From CAZXDS01 sp964639525 (GTDB taxonomy: Bacteria; Bacteroidota; Ignavibacteria; Ignavibacteriales; Melioribacteraceae): DNA of 35,472 nt. The position numbers were made by a program, and so were the translations under genes. The DNA lies in assembly GCA_964639525.1 (NCBI GenBank), contig CAZXDS010000007.1, positions 1 through 35,472 on the forward strand. The letters run 5' to 3'. Below the pieces are notes generated by a model. That model had not been told where the DNA came from. It did no database searches and saw nothing but the letters and a program-made list of their open reading frames with translations. Shown here one piece after another: positions 25,028-34,039 of the stretch (position 1 is its first letter; each line of letters starts with the position of its first letter).

Positions 25028-25474
25028 TTATTTTTCCGATTCAAACCTATTTACAGCGTCAAAAAACTCTTTTGGTAAAGGAATGGATTTTTTCTTTTCA
25101 GTGTCAAAATGAACTACGGCACCGCCGCCGGCAGCGATTATTTTTTCTGATTTTTTCTTTTGAACTAAATGCGAAAGTTTAAAACTTGAATTATTTACTT
25201 CAATAATTTTTGTGTGAATTATAAGTTCATCCTCGAAAACGGCAGATTCAAAATAATCACAATGATTATGCACCATTATGATGTATGAGCTTTTATTTAA
25301 AAATTTTTTGAGTTCATATTTCTCAACCAACTGTTTCACATAACTGATTCGTGCATCTTCAAAATAATTAAAATACACCGCATTGTTTAACACACCCATC
25401 AAATCCACTTCATGAAATTTAACCGTTTCATTTATTTTATGATGATATAAGTTTAAGTTAAATTCTTTTTTCAA
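25028..25474 (-). CDS. acyl-CoA thioesterase, hot-dog fold (4HBT / YbgC-like)
   Basis: The 148-aa cytoplasmic enzyme is predicted to hydrolyse acyl-CoA thioesters. The signature of the 4-hydroxybenzoyl-CoA thioesterase class is visible at the N-terminus: VKFHEVDLMGVLNNAVYFNY, with catalytic D24 and the NYFEDARISY helix. IIMVHNHCDYF and IHTKIIEVNNSSFKLSH follow as hot-dog strands. Length is usual. The start is TTG at 25474; an in-frame stop lies shortly upstream and the next ATG (M26) is inside the catalytic motif. It lies in a run of minus-strand genes with unrelated housekeeping functions. Confidence 0.85.
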   Translation of the reverse strand: MKKEFNLNLYHHKINETVKFHEVDLMGVLNNAVYFNYFEDARISYVKQLVEKYELKKFLNKSSYIIMVHNHCDYFESAVFEDELIIHTKIIEVNNSSFKLSHLVQKKKSEKIIAAGGGAVVHFDTEKKKSIPLPKEFFDAVNRFESEK

Positions 25475-25566
25475 TTCTTTCTTCTCTTTGTCTAATATTT
25501 AACGATTAAAATTTTAATTTAATGTATGCATAAATCAGGCTCTATTTTTTAATTAACAGAATACAA

Positions 25567-26025
25567 TTAATAAAATTCAACCGAATAATCTACAAACTCT
25601 TTCCCGTCATAATTAAATTTGGCACTAAAAAATTTATCACTGTCTAACCAAGGGATAAAATATTTGTCCCCGTCCCAAAGATTTATATCAAGCAATTCTT
25701 TATCGGGAATCCATTTCAGATTACCTTCGGGAGAATCAATTAATTTTCCCTCAAACTTATCAACCACAAAAACAAAAACGTACCAATCATCTTTTTCGTC
25801 AAACATTGGAAATGTGATAAACCCTTTAAGTTTTAACTTTTTAACTATCAATCCTGATTCTTCTTCTATTTCACGAATTGCACACTCTTCAGGTGTTTCG
25901 CCGAGTTCAAATTTCCCACCGAGTCCGTTCCATTTCCCTTCGTGATAATCGTTTTTCTTCTTTACTCTATGAAGCATCAAAGTGGAATCGTTTTTACGAA
26001 TATAGCAAAGTGTAGCAAGTTTCAT
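25567..26025 (-). CDS. Nudix hydrolase, MutT/8-oxo-dGTPase-like
   Basis: The 152-aa protein has a perfect Nudix box G-x5-E-x7-REUxEExGU. It runs from G37 through E43 to R51-E52-I53 and E55-E56, ending at G58-L59 (GKFELGETPEECAIREIEEE region). The surroundings, ATLCYIRKNDSTLMLHR before and WNGLGGKFE at the box, resemble the 8-oxo-dGTP diphosphatase (MTH1/MutT-like) group. It would sanitise oxidised nucleotides, but Nudix specificity is hard to predict. The ATG start is at 26025 without a clear Shine-Dalgarno. It follows hldD by 42 bases on the same strand, so may be co-transcribed with it. Confidence 0.88.
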   Translation of the reverse strand: MKLATLCYIRKNDSTLMLHRVKKKNDYHEGKWNGLGGKFELGETPEECAIREIEEESGLIVKKLKLKGFITFPMFDEKDDWYVFVFVVDKFEGKLIDSPEGNLKWIPDKELLDINLWDGDKYFIPWLDSDKFFSAKFNYDGKEFVDYSVEFY

Positions 26026-26067
26026 TGTTTGATATTTTAATATTTTAGATTCAATTTAATGCTGTAT

Positions 26068-27051
26068 TTATTCCGCATAAAATTTAAGATACGGCTCTTC
26101 TTTCATTAAATAATTTTTCACATAATCCTCTACACCATTTTCAACAGAAGTAAACGGTTTATCGTATCCTGCCTCTTTTATTTTATCCATTTTAGCTTCT
26201 GTAAAATATTGATACTTGTTTTTTAAGTAATCCGGCATTTCAATATATTCTATATTTACAGGTTTTCCCATTGCATTAAAAACTGCTGTAACCAAATCAT
26301 TCCAAGTTCTTGCCTTTCCGGTACCAACATTAAAAAGACCGAATATTTCTTTGTTTTCATAAAAAGAAACCGCCATATCTACAGCATCTTTTACGTAAAT
26401 AAAATCGCGTTTCTGCTCACCGTCTTTATAATCATTATTATATGATTTGAACAATTTAACCTTACCGGATTCTTTTATTTGTCCGTACGCTTTGTGTATT
26501 ACGCTGCGCATATCATCTTTGTGGTATTCATTCGGACCATAAACATTAAAGAATTTGAGTCCGACAACTTTTTTGTTAATACTCATTTTCCTCAGCCACA
26601 GATCAAACATTTGTTTAGAATAACCGTACATATTTAAAGGACGCAAATTTGATATCTCAGCTTGGTCATTATAACCTGCGGTGCCGCTACCGTAAGTTGC
26701 TGCTGAAGAAGCGTAAATAAAATGTGCCCTGCGCGGCATACAATATTTTACAAGTTCAAGCGAATATTTGTAATTATTTTGCAAAAGATAATCTGCATCT
26801 TTTTCTGTGGTGGAAGAACAAGCTCCCATGTGAAATACCGTATCAATATTAAAAGGAACATTTTCTTCCAAGAGGAGATTGAAAAATTTATCCTTGTGAT
26901 AAACATCCGTAAACTTTAATCCATTAATATTTTTCCATTTTTCACCAATTCCCAAATGGTCAACTATTATAATATTTTCATGACCGAGATCATTTAATTT
27001 TGAAACAATGTTACTTCCTATAAAACCCGCACCGCCGGTAACTACTATCAT
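26068..27051 (-). CDS. hldD: ADP-L-glycero-D-manno-heptose 6-epimerase
   Basis: HldD converts ADP-D-glycero-manno-heptose into the L-glycero form, the last step in making the heptose donor for LPS core. The 327-aa protein is an extended short-chain dehydrogenase/reductase. It has the NAD(P)-binding GGAGFIGS at residues 6-13, SSAATYGSG, the catalytic Y142-x3-K146 in MYGYSKQMFDLW, and KRDFIYVKDAVD. The conserved AYGQI and YQYFTEAKMDKIKEAGY segments fit HldD rather than other epimerases. The ATG at 27051 is chosen over the one at 27069. GGAGG lies five bases before it, and the resulting MIVVTGGAGF start matches the family. Confidence 0.93.
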   Translation of the reverse strand: MIVVTGGAGFIGSNIVSKLNDLGHENIIIVDHLGIGEKWKNINGLKFTDVYHKDKFFNLLLEENVPFNIDTVFHMGACSSTTEKDADYLLQNNYKYSLELVKYCMPRRAHFIYASSAATYGSGTAGYNDQAEISNLRPLNMYGYSKQMFDLWLRKMSINKKVVGLKFFNVYGPNEYHKDDMRSVIHKAYGQIKESGKVKLFKSYNNDYKDGEQKRDFIYVKDAVDMAVSFYENKEIFGLFNVGTGKARTWNDLVTAVFNAMGKPVNIEYIEMPDYLKNKYQYFTEAKMDKIKEAGYDKPFTSVENGVEDYVKNYLMKEEPYLKFYAE

Positions 27052-27234
27052 TTTATCCTCCAAACACACTTTATAATTTTTGCTTAAACCAATTTAATTA
27101 TAATCGGTTTTATTAACAAAAAAAACCGAATACTCCTATCGAGGCATATCTAAAAAAAAGAGTGCAAACAGTTACTTTAACCAAATAGAAAATGAAATTA
27201 GTGAGAACAATTGTCCCGATATTTATGTAATTGT

Positions 27235-27258
27235 AAAGCCGACTTTCCCGGTCGGCTT
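27235..27258. repeat. GC-rich hairpin (AAGCCGAC / GTCGGCTT)
   Basis: A perfect 8-bp stem with a seven-base loop, in an AT-rich intergenic region, lacks a T-run on either strand. It sits between divergent genes, so it is not an obvious terminator. It may be a REP-like palindrome or part of a 5' UTR. Confidence 0.4.
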
Positions 27259-27493
27259 ACTTGAACAATGTGCACTAATGTAAATTTTTTTTTTACTTTT
27301 TCTGCTCAGTGAAAATGAATATTGTTTTTCTTCCATCTACCCATATTTTAGAAAACGAACCGAAGAGTTCAGCATAACATTATAATTAACAAATTATGAA
27401 ACAAACTTGCTCTTTGCATCATGAAATTATCGTCTTCAGAGAAAATACTTTTCGGGTTGTCAAATTACAGCAGAATAATAAATTCAAATTAGT

Positions 27494-27501
27494 TATTTTT
27501 G
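27494..27501 (+). promoter_or_regulatory. possible -7 element of the aconitase promoter
   Basis: TATTTTTG fits the TAnnTTTG -7 consensus used by Bacteroidetes-type sigma factors and lies 32 bases before the ATG. No TTG box is found at the expected distance upstream, so the call is weak. Confidence 0.3.
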
Positions 27502-27533
27502 TGTGATTTAATTTACAATATAAAGGAGTAATT

Positions 27534-29798
27534 ATGACAGCAAATATTGATATGATTCAAAAAGTTTATGCAGGTCTTAAAGAAAAACAAGACCTTGTCA
27601 AATCTGTGTTAAACAGACCAATGACATACGTTGAAAAAGTTCTCTATTCACATCTTTGGGATTCTGTTAAAACAGCTTATACCGGCGGAAAAGATTACGT
27701 TGATTTATCACCGGACAGAGTTGCAATGCAGGATGCAACCGCTCAAATGGCTCTGCTGCAATTTATGCGTGCAGGCAAAAAGAAAACTGCTGTTCCAAGC
27801 ACAGTTCACTGCGACCATTTAATTCAGGCAAAAGTTGGCACCGAAGCTGATTTGGACAGAGCAAAAGATGAAAATGCAGAAGTATATGATTTTCTGAAAA
27901 GTGTTTCTCAAAAATACGGCGTTGGTTTTTGGAAACCGGGTGCAGGAATTATTCACCAAGTAGTTCTTGAAAATTATGCTTTCCCGGGCGGAATGATGAT
28001 CGGTTCGGATTCGCACACGCCAAATGCAGGCGGACTTGGTATGATTGCAATCGGAGTCGGCGGTGCTGATGTTGTTGACGTAATGGCAGGAATGCCGTGG
28101 GAATTAAAATGGCCGAAATTAATTGGAATTAAGCTCACCGGAAAACTTTCCGGATGGACTTCCCCTAAAGATGTAATTCTTAAAGTTGCCGGAATTTTAA
28201 CGGCAAAAGGCGGAACCGGAGCAATTGTTGAATACTTTGGCGAAGGTGCTCAATCACTTTCCTGCACAGGTAAAGGAACAATCTGTAATATGGGTGCGGA
28301 AATCGGAGCAACTACTTCTACTTTCGCGTTTGATGATAGTATGGTTAGATATTTAAATGCAACCGGAAGAGCTGATGTTGCAGAGTTAGCTTCACAAAAT
28401 GCAGAACTTTTAAGAGCTGATGATGATGTTTATGCCAATCCCGAAAAATATTTCAATCAAGTAATTGAAATTAATCTTGATGAATTGGAACCACACTTAA
28501 ACGGTCCTTATACTCCGGACAGAGCTTGGCCGATTTCCAAAATGAAAGAAGCTGTAAAAGAAAATGATTTTCCTGAAGAACTGAGTGTCGGTCTTATCGG
28601 AAGCTGTACAAACTCAAGTTACGAAGACATTGACCGTGCGGCAAGTATTGCAAGGCAGGCACTTAACAAAGGATTAAAAGCCAAATCAAAATTCACAATT
28701 ACACCGGGTTCCGAACAAGTTCGTGCTACAATTGAACGTGATGGACAGTTGGCAACTTTAACTGAGTTCGGCGGAGTAGTTCTTGCAAATGCCTGCGGAC
28801 CTTGCATTGGAATGTGGGACAGAATGGATAATCCCGAAAGCAAAAGAAACAGTATTGTTACTTCATTTAATAGAAATTTTGCAAAAAGACAGGACGGTAA
28901 TCCTAATACTTTGGCCTTTGTTGCTTCGCCAGAAATGACAACAGTTCTTGCTCTTGCCGGGAAAATTACTTTTAACCCTGAAACTGATACTTTAAAAAAT
29001 GATAAGGGAGAAGAAATTAAACTCGACACTCCTTTTGGTGATGAACTTCCTAAAAATGGATTTTTATCAGCACCCGATGGATTTATTCCTCCTTCCGAAG
29101 ATGGTTTTTCAACCGAAGTTGAAGTGAATTCGGACAGCAAAAGAATTCAACTGCTTGATAAATTTGCCGCTTGGAACGGAAATGATTTTGAAGATATGCA
29201 GCTTTTGTTGAAAGCAAAAGGTAAATGTACAACCGACCACATTTCAATGGCCGGTCCGTGGTTAAGGTTCCGCGGACATTTGGACAATATTTGCGATAAT
29301 CTTTTCCTCGGTGCAATTAATTATTATACTGAAAAAGCGGGTGAAGTTAAAAACCAAATTACCGGTGAATATAAAAACGTAAGCAAAGTTGCCCGAGAAT
29401 ATAAAGCGGAAGGACTTGGCTGGGTTGTTGTTGGCGATGAAAATTACGGTGAAGGCTCAAGTCGCGAACATGCCGCAATGGAACCGAGACATCTCGGCGG
29501 AAAAGCAATTATTGTCCGCAGTTTTGCCCGTATTCATGAAACCAATTTGAAAAAACAAGGAATGCTTCCGTTAACCTTTGCCGATGCCGCCGATTACGAT
29601 AAAGTTCAGGAAGACGATAGAATTAGTCTTTTGGGAATAAAAGAATTGGTTCCCGGTTCAAAAATTAAAATGGTTATGAAACACAAAGACGGAACAACCG
29701 ACGAAGCTGTTTTGAATCAAACAATGAATGCAAACCAAATTGAATGGTTCAAAGCAGGAAGTGCTTTAAATTTAATTGCGGCACAAAATAAAGAATAA
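27534..29798 (+). CDS. acn: aconitate hydratase, mitochondrial type
   Basis: Aconitase interconverts citrate and isocitrate in the TCA cycle using a [4Fe-4S] cluster. The 754-aa protein carries the three cluster cysteines: C358 in IGSCTNSSYED, and C421 and C424 in NACGPCIGMW. It also has the substrate-site segments TVHCDHLIQA, IGSDSHTPNAGGLG and GEGSSREHAAMEPRHLGG. Its length and these segments match the mitochondrial ACO2 type rather than bacterial AcnA (about 890 aa) or AcnB. AAAGGAG lies seven bases before the ATG. It stands alone between divergent hldD and convergent kup. The complete motif set indicates an active enzyme. Confidence 0.96.
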   Translation: MTANIDMIQKVYAGLKEKQDLVKSVLNRPMTYVEKVLYSHLWDSVKTAYTGGKDYVDLSPDRVAMQDATAQMALLQFMRAGKKKTAVPSTVHCDHLIQAKVGTEADLDRAKDENAEVYDFLKSVSQKYGVGFWKPGAGIIHQVVLENYAFPGGMMIGSDSHTPNAGGLGMIAIGVGGADVVDVMAGMPWELKWPKLIGIKLTGKLSGWTSPKDVILKVAGILTAKGGTGAIVEYFGEGAQSLSCTGKGTICNMGAEIGATTSTFAFDDSMVRYLNATGRADVAELASQNAELLRADDDVYANPEKYFNQVIEINLDELEPHLNGPYTPDRAWPISKMKEAVKENDFPEELSVGLIGSCTNSSYEDIDRAASIARQALNKGLKAKSKFTITPGSEQVRATIERDGQLATLTEFGGVVLANACGPCIGMWDRMDNPESKRNSIVTSFNRNFAKRQDGNPNTLAFVASPEMTTVLALAGKITFNPETDTLKNDKGEEIKLDTPFGDELPKNGFLSAPDGFIPPSEDGFSTEVEVNSDSKRIQLLDKFAAWNGNDFEDMQLLLKAKGKCTTDHISMAGPWLRFRGHLDNICDNLFLGAINYYTEKAGEVKNQITGEYKNVSKVAREYKAEGLGWVVVGDENYGEGSSREHAAMEPRHLGGKAIIVRSFARIHETNLKKQGMLPLTFADAADYDKVQEDDRISLLGIKELVPGSKIKMVMKHKDGTTDEAVLNQTMNANQIEWFKAGSALNLIAAQNKE

Positions 29799-29831
29799 AT
29801 CAGATGCTCATAATACTATTCTGAAATTGTT

Positions 29832-29863
29832 TTCGGCAGTGCAGATAAATTTGCACTGCCGAA
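29832..29863. terminator. strong hairpin between convergent acn and kup, likely terminator
   Basis: A perfect 12-bp stem (TTCGGCAGTGCA with TGCACTGCCGAA) has an eight-base loop and lies in the 106-bp gap between two convergent genes. There is no long T-run, so it could act as a weak bidirectional terminator or protect the 3' ends of transcripts. Confidence 0.55.
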
Positions 29864-29904
29864 TCAATATTTAAATTGTTATCAAACCACATGCTTGTTG
29901 TTAT

Positions 29905-31749
29905 TTATATTTCTATCCTTGTCATCACACCGTGCAATTTGTTGTATGGCAAATGATAAAAATGAACAAACGGCGGGGATAATTTTTTCATAATTGCATA
30001 CAATTTTAACAACGGACGCTTGGCAAGAATATCGTCAACACCATAAAAGATTATCTTTTCCGTTACACCATTATCTTTTAGCAACTGATGAATATCAATT
30101 ACTTCCAAATAACCTTTTTCAATTTTAACTCCCGAAAGTCCGGTTGTAATATTGTCAACTTTTTCAATGCGCACTCCGTATGGATCATCTGTTGTTGCTA
30201 TAGAAACCAAAATATTTCTTTCATAAATGATGTTACTTCGCAGCATGCAGTGAACGACATACGGAGGCATCTCTTTAAAGTTTCTAGTGAAGAACAACGC
30301 CGAACCCTTAATGTTTCTGTCCAATTTGTAAACTTGTTTATAACTGTGCATAAACACATCCATCGGAAGTGGACGAAATGCTCTGTGCATTGATTTATTA
30401 CCTGCCAACCATAATAAAATTACAAACAACGGACCGGCGGCAATAACAAGCGACCAAAAACCGCCGTGCGGTATTTTTTCAAAAACAGCAGCAAGGAAAA
30501 ATATGTCAACAATTAAAACCAATATTGCGGCTGCAAGCTTAATGTTTTTTTTCTGCGAATGAAAAATCCAAATCATAAACATTGCACTAATTGTCATTGT
30601 TGCCGTAACTGCAAGCCCATAAGCAGCAGCAAGATTTTCCGATTGCTTAAAAAGAAAAACCATAAACAGAACTGCAATAAGCAAAACCCAATTTACAGCA
30701 CCAATATATATCTGTGATTTTAAATGTGTGGATGTGTATTTTACTTTCATTAAAGGAAAAATATGAGTGTTAATTCCTTGATAAACCAAAGACATAATTG
30801 CACTAATCATTGCTTGAGATGCTATAATTGTAGCAAAAAGGGTAAGAATTAAAAACGGCACATACAGCAACGAAGAATATGATTTTACAAGTGCAAATAA
30901 TAACGACTGCGAGTTTCCTGTTTCCAAAAGGAAGGCGCCTTGCCCGAAATAATTAACCACAAGAGCAACAAATACAAAATACCACGCATGTTTAATCGGT
31001 TTGCTGCCGAGATGTCCCATGTCAGCATAAAGAGCTTCCCCTCCGGTCGCACATAAAATAACTTCACTTAAAACGAAAAATCCCGCAAGTCCGTTATGAA
31101 GCATAAATTCAATTGCATAATGAGGACTTACCGCCATAAGTATTTTCGGCGTATGTATAATTTGAAAAAATCCGGTTAAGAATAAAACGGAAAACCACAA
31201 AACCATTATCGGGCCAAACGATGTGGATACTTTTTCAGTTCCTTTAAATTGTACTGAAAATAAAAGCACTGTGATGATGCTTGTAATAATAATTACCGTA
31301 GAAGTAGAAATTTCTCCAATGCCGGGGATATAACGCAAGCCTTCAACAGCGGAAAGAATACTTATTGCCGGAGTAATAACGCCGTCGCCCATCAACAATG
31401 CTACACCTATATAGCCGAGAAAAGCTGCAAATCCTGCTTTTCGTCCTGATTTTAAAATTTTTGTAATTATCTCTTTTAAAACAATTATACCGCCTTCGCC
31501 TTTTATACTAAGGCTCATCGCGAGAATGCCGTATTCCAAAGTAACCAATATTATAAGCGACCAAACAATTAATGAAAGAACTCCCATCAAATTTTCGGGT
31601 GTTGGACTTAATAAAGTAAAAATTACGGTTAGTGTGTAAATAGGACTTGTTCCAATATCTCCGAAAACAAGTCCCATTGCCTGTACAATTTCTTTAAAGG
31701 ATGAGAATTTTTTTTCGCCTTTCTGCAGCGGTTTTTCGTTTGTTTCCAT
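29905..31749 (-). CDS. kup: Kup-family potassium uptake transporter
   Basis: The 614-aa inner-membrane protein is predicted to import K+ with protons. The N-terminal Kup signature GLVFGDIGTSPIYT is near residue 27. About twelve transmembrane helices follow up to roughly residue 450. They include the conserved segments GEGGIIVLKEI, LGYIGVALLMGDGVITPAIS and GGEALYADMGHLGSKPI. A soluble C-terminal domain of about 150 residues follows (ALFFTRNFKEMPPYVVHCML). Length and motifs agree with Kup/TrkD. The first ATG is used. No regulator or partner gene is adjacent; the family works as a single polypeptide. Confidence 0.95.
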   Translation of the reverse strand: METNEKPLQKGEKKFSSFKEIVQAMGLVFGDIGTSPIYTLTVIFTLLSPTPENLMGVLSLIVWSLIILVTLEYGILAMSLSIKGEGGIIVLKEIITKILKSGRKAGFAAFLGYIGVALLMGDGVITPAISILSAVEGLRYIPGIGEISTSTVIIITSIITVLLFSVQFKGTEKVSTSFGPIMVLWFSVLFLTGFFQIIHTPKILMAVSPHYAIEFMLHNGLAGFFVLSEVILCATGGEALYADMGHLGSKPIKHAWYFVFVALVVNYFGQGAFLLETGNSQSLLFALVKSYSSLLYVPFLILTLFATIIASQAMISAIMSLVYQGINTHIFPLMKVKYTSTHLKSQIYIGAVNWVLLIAVLFMVFLFKQSENLAAAYGLAVTATMTISAMFMIWIFHSQKKNIKLAAAILVLIVDIFFLAAVFEKIPHGGFWSLVIAAGPLFVILLWLAGNKSMHRAFRPLPMDVFMHSYKQVYKLDRNIKGSALFFTRNFKEMPPYVVHCMLRSNIIYERNILVSIATTDDPYGVRIEKVDNITTGLSGVKIEKGYLEVIDIHQLLKDNGVTEKIIFYGVDDILAKRPLLKLYAIMKKLSPPFVHFYHLPYNKLHGVMTRIEI

Positions 31750-31900
31750 TAACTATAGTTATTGTTAAAAATTATTTTTTAAAGATACGAAAAGAGACAT
31801 AAGAATGGAATGGATATATTTAAACTAAAATATAAATTGGCATGTCTATTTGAACAGAAAAACAAACCTTTACCACAAAATTTTTTAAATACTTTCAATT
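31750..31900. other. upstream region of kup, nothing else recognised
   Basis: This AT-rich stretch between the kup start and the T9SS remnant presumably carries the kup promoter. With the remnant it makes a 451-bp region without an intact gene. Confidence 0.4.
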
Positions 31901-32098
31901 TTATTTAAGCCGCAACATCTTTTTTGCTTGACCAAACTGCACTTTTGAACCGGAAGTAGATAATCTATAAATATAAACCCCGCTTGCCAATCCGCCTTTA
32001 ACTGAGGAAGTATCAAAAATAATTTGATGACTACCCGAACTCTGTTTTTCATTCACAAGTGTTGCAATTCTACCTTTGATAGAGTAATTATATCCGGA
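31901..32098 (-). pseudogene. remnant of a T9SS cargo gene, C-terminal sorting domain only
   Basis: A 65-codon minus-strand frame ending in TAA at 31901 reads as the second half of a type A sorting domain: YSIKGRIATLVNEKQ, GGLASGVYIYRLS, and the final KKMLRLK. It has no start codon and is preceded directly by an in-frame TGA. A neighbouring frame just upstream (about 32099-32130) reads FNPSL, a likely trace of the usual PNPFNPS motif. So the gene has both a frameshift and loss of everything N-terminal. The passenger region is gone; only 102 bases separate it from the next gene. Confidence 0.7.
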
Positions 32099-32200
32099 TC
32101 AATAAAACCTATATCCTACAAAGACGGATTAAATACTTATCTGTCGGCACATCATATCTTGTTAATACTATAGTTTGGGTTAAACTAACTGTTAAATCTT

Positions 32201-33679
32201 TTAACTTGCAATCAAAAACATATTCCCGATTCCAAACACTAAATCAGGGTCGAGTACTTTTTTCACTTTTATCATTTTGTTAATATTTTCCGAGCCGTAC
32301 ATTTCAAGCAGATAGTCGCGTTTTAATTTTCCTATACCGTGTTCGGCAGAAATTGTTCCCCCAAGCTCCACTGCCTTTCTGCATAAAACGCCATAAATAT
32401 TTTTCGCAATGGCAAACTCTTGCTTGTCTTTCGGAATCATATTTACGTGCAGATGGGAATTGCCTATATGTCCGTATGTAATATATTTTAATTTAGCTCC
32501 GTTTATTTGCTCTTTGGCAAAGGAATAAAATTCGAGCAGCTTGTCGTCCGGCACGGCAGTATCAGTTCCGACTTTTGTAAAATTATTTTTCGAAAGATAT
32601 TCGCTAACTTTTTGAGAGACTGCGTGACGGAAATTGATGAACTTCTCACGGGTTTTGTTATCAGTGGCAAACCAAGCATCCTCTGTATTTGCGTTATGCT
32701 TTTCAATTAAACGTATCCACAAATTTAGCGTCTCATTTTCATTGGCTTTTGTAATTTCCTGCTCGAACCAAATTGCCGCTTTTGAATTTTTCGGAATATT
32801 CGGGAAATTGTCAGCTACAAATTTCAAGGCAAAACCGTCAAAAAATTCGAGACTCAAAGCGTCAATATTGCTGCTTAATTTTTCATTTCGTGTTTTATGT
32901 GAAAGTTGCCGAGCTTCTCCCACAAAATTAAATGCGTCAATTTCATCATTAAAAAACACAATGCTCGAAAGTATTTTTTCAGGATAATCAATCAATCTGA
33001 GTTTGATTTCATAAATCAGACCGAGTGTTCCTTCGCTGCCGATAAACAGATCAATTCCGTCCATATTTTTCTTTGCAAAATAACCTGCGGCGTGTTTTGT
33101 GTCCGGCATTTTGTAATCGGGAATCGGCACAGAAATAATTTTGCCGGAATCTGTTTTTAATTCTAATTTATAATTTTCGGCAAATATTTCTCCGCGTTTC
33201 AGCGTTATTGTATCTCCGTCAGCAAGAACAACTTTTAATTGAAGCACAAAATTCCTTGTCTGTCCGTATTTAAATGTTTTCGCTCCGGAAGCATTGGTGG
33301 CAACGGTTCCGCCGATAAAGCAATTCTGCTCAGTCGGGTCAGGAGGATAATAAAGACCTTTACTATTTATTGCTTTATGGAAATCACACAGTAGAACACC
33401 CGGTTCCAGTATGGCGAACTTTTCCTTTTTGTTTATAGAAAGTATTTTGTTCAGTTTTTCAGTTGAAATAACTATTCCGCCCTTTGGAATCCCGGAACCT
33501 GTTAAACCGGTTCTGTTGCCGGCGAGAGTAATTTTGCTTTTTTCGTTACGTGCGATTTTTATCGCTTCAATTATTTCGTTTTTATCGGCAGGGAAAAACA
33601 CTTTACTGCAGCTGCCTTTATAATTTGCCGCATCGGCAAGATATGTTTCAAATTCTGATTTATTCGTTTTGATAATCAT
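32201..33679 (-). CDS. FAD-linked oxidase, GlcD / D-lactate dehydrogenase type
   Basis: The 492-aa flavoenzyme has an N-terminal PCMH-type FAD-binding domain: SKVFFPADKNEI, TLAGNRTGLTGSGIP, and a flavin-proximal segment from PPDPTEQNCFIGGTVATNAS to the following SGAKTFKYG. The C-terminal FAD-oxidase domain has YGHIGNSHLHVNM and SAEHGIGKLKRDYL with the catalytic/metal histidines. This family oxidises 2-hydroxy acids such as D-lactate, glycolate or D-2-hydroxyglutarate to the keto acid and passes electrons to quinone or a partner. There is no Fe-S subunit (GlcF) gene alongside, so a stand-alone D-lactate or 2-hydroxyacid dehydrogenase is likeliest. The substrate is not assigned. Confidence 0.9.
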   Translation of the reverse strand: MIIKTNKSEFETYLADAANYKGSCSKVFFPADKNEIIEAIKIARNEKSKITLAGNRTGLTGSGIPKGGIVISTEKLNKILSINKKEKFAILEPGVLLCDFHKAINSKGLYYPPDPTEQNCFIGGTVATNASGAKTFKYGQTRNFVLQLKVVLADGDTITLKRGEIFAENYKLELKTDSGKIISVPIPDYKMPDTKHAAGYFAKKNMDGIDLFIGSEGTLGLIYEIKLRLIDYPEKILSSIVFFNDEIDAFNFVGEARQLSHKTRNEKLSSNIDALSLEFFDGFALKFVADNFPNIPKNSKAAIWFEQEITKANENETLNLWIRLIEKHNANTEDAWFATDNKTREKFINFRHAVSQKVSEYLSKNNFTKVGTDTAVPDDKLLEFYSFAKEQINGAKLKYITYGHIGNSHLHVNMIPKDKQEFAIAKNIYGVLCRKAVELGGTISAEHGIGKLKRDYLLEMYGSENINKMIKVKKVLDPDLVFGIGNMFLIAS

Positions 33680-33716
33680 AACGAAATGTACGTAAAAATA
33701 TTGAAATCTGCCAAAC

Positions 33717-33745
33717 CTTCGAGGTTGCTGTTTTTAACCTCGAAG
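33717..33745. terminator. hairpin after the Trm112-like gene
   Basis: A perfect 10-bp stem (CTTCGAGGTT with AACCTCGAAG) has a nine-base loop and lies in the 80-bp gap downstream of the Trm112-like gene. No T-run follows on the minus strand. It may be a terminator or a copy of a dispersed intergenic palindrome. Confidence 0.45.
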
Positions 33746-33759
33746 ATTGCTTAGGGGTT

Positions 33760-33975
33760 CTAAACTGTTGATTTATTATGCCTTTTCATTATTTCTTCCC
33801 AAGAAGATAAACTTAACTGCTCGGATTCATCAATTAACATAATGGGAATGTCATCCTCAATTTTGTATCTTCTTCTCGTTTCTTTATCAGTTGAAACTAG
33901 TGTATTGTTATCTAAAACAAGGTCTGCCTTTGACTCAGGGCAGCACAAAATATCAAGTAAATCTTGACTAACCAT
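33760..33975 (-). CDS. Trm112-like small protein (UPF0434/YcaR family)
   Basis: The 71-aa cytoplasmic protein matches the family in length and layout: LLDILCCPESKADLVLD at the N-terminus and RRRYKIEDDIPIMLIDE in the middle. The first CP motif is present. The second cysteine of a canonical zinc knuckle is missing (CCPES rather than CPxC), so zinc binding is doubtful. Eukaryotic and archaeal Trm112 activates methyltransferases; the bacterial role is poorly defined. AAGGAAG lies just before the ATG. It lies upstream of the FAD oxidase on the same strand with an 80-bp gap and a hairpin between. Confidence 0.82.
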   Translation of the reverse strand: MVSQDLLDILCCPESKADLVLDNNTLVSTDKETRRRYKIEDDIPIMLIDESEQLSLSSWEEIMKRHNKSTV

Positions 33976-34039
33976 TTAACTTCCTTTTGTATTTTTTGGT
34001 GGATATAAAAATATTCTTTTTCTACTTAAAGTAAGTGAT

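Larger units (their letters stand above)
27052..27533. other. divergent intergenic region, hldD / aconitase
   Basis: This 482-bp stretch has no gene. It holds a GC-rich hairpin at 27235-27258 and, near the aconitase gene, a possible -7 promoter element. The rest is AT-rich with nothing recognised. Confidence 0.5.

Noticed and set aside
26068..27069. A longer HldD starting at 27069
   Set aside because: GGAGG lies between the two possible starts at the right distance from 27051, and the shorter N-terminus matches the family.
28619..29140. 173-aa minus-strand ORF
   Set aside because: It is entirely antisense within the aconitase gene, whose catalytic motifs are intact.
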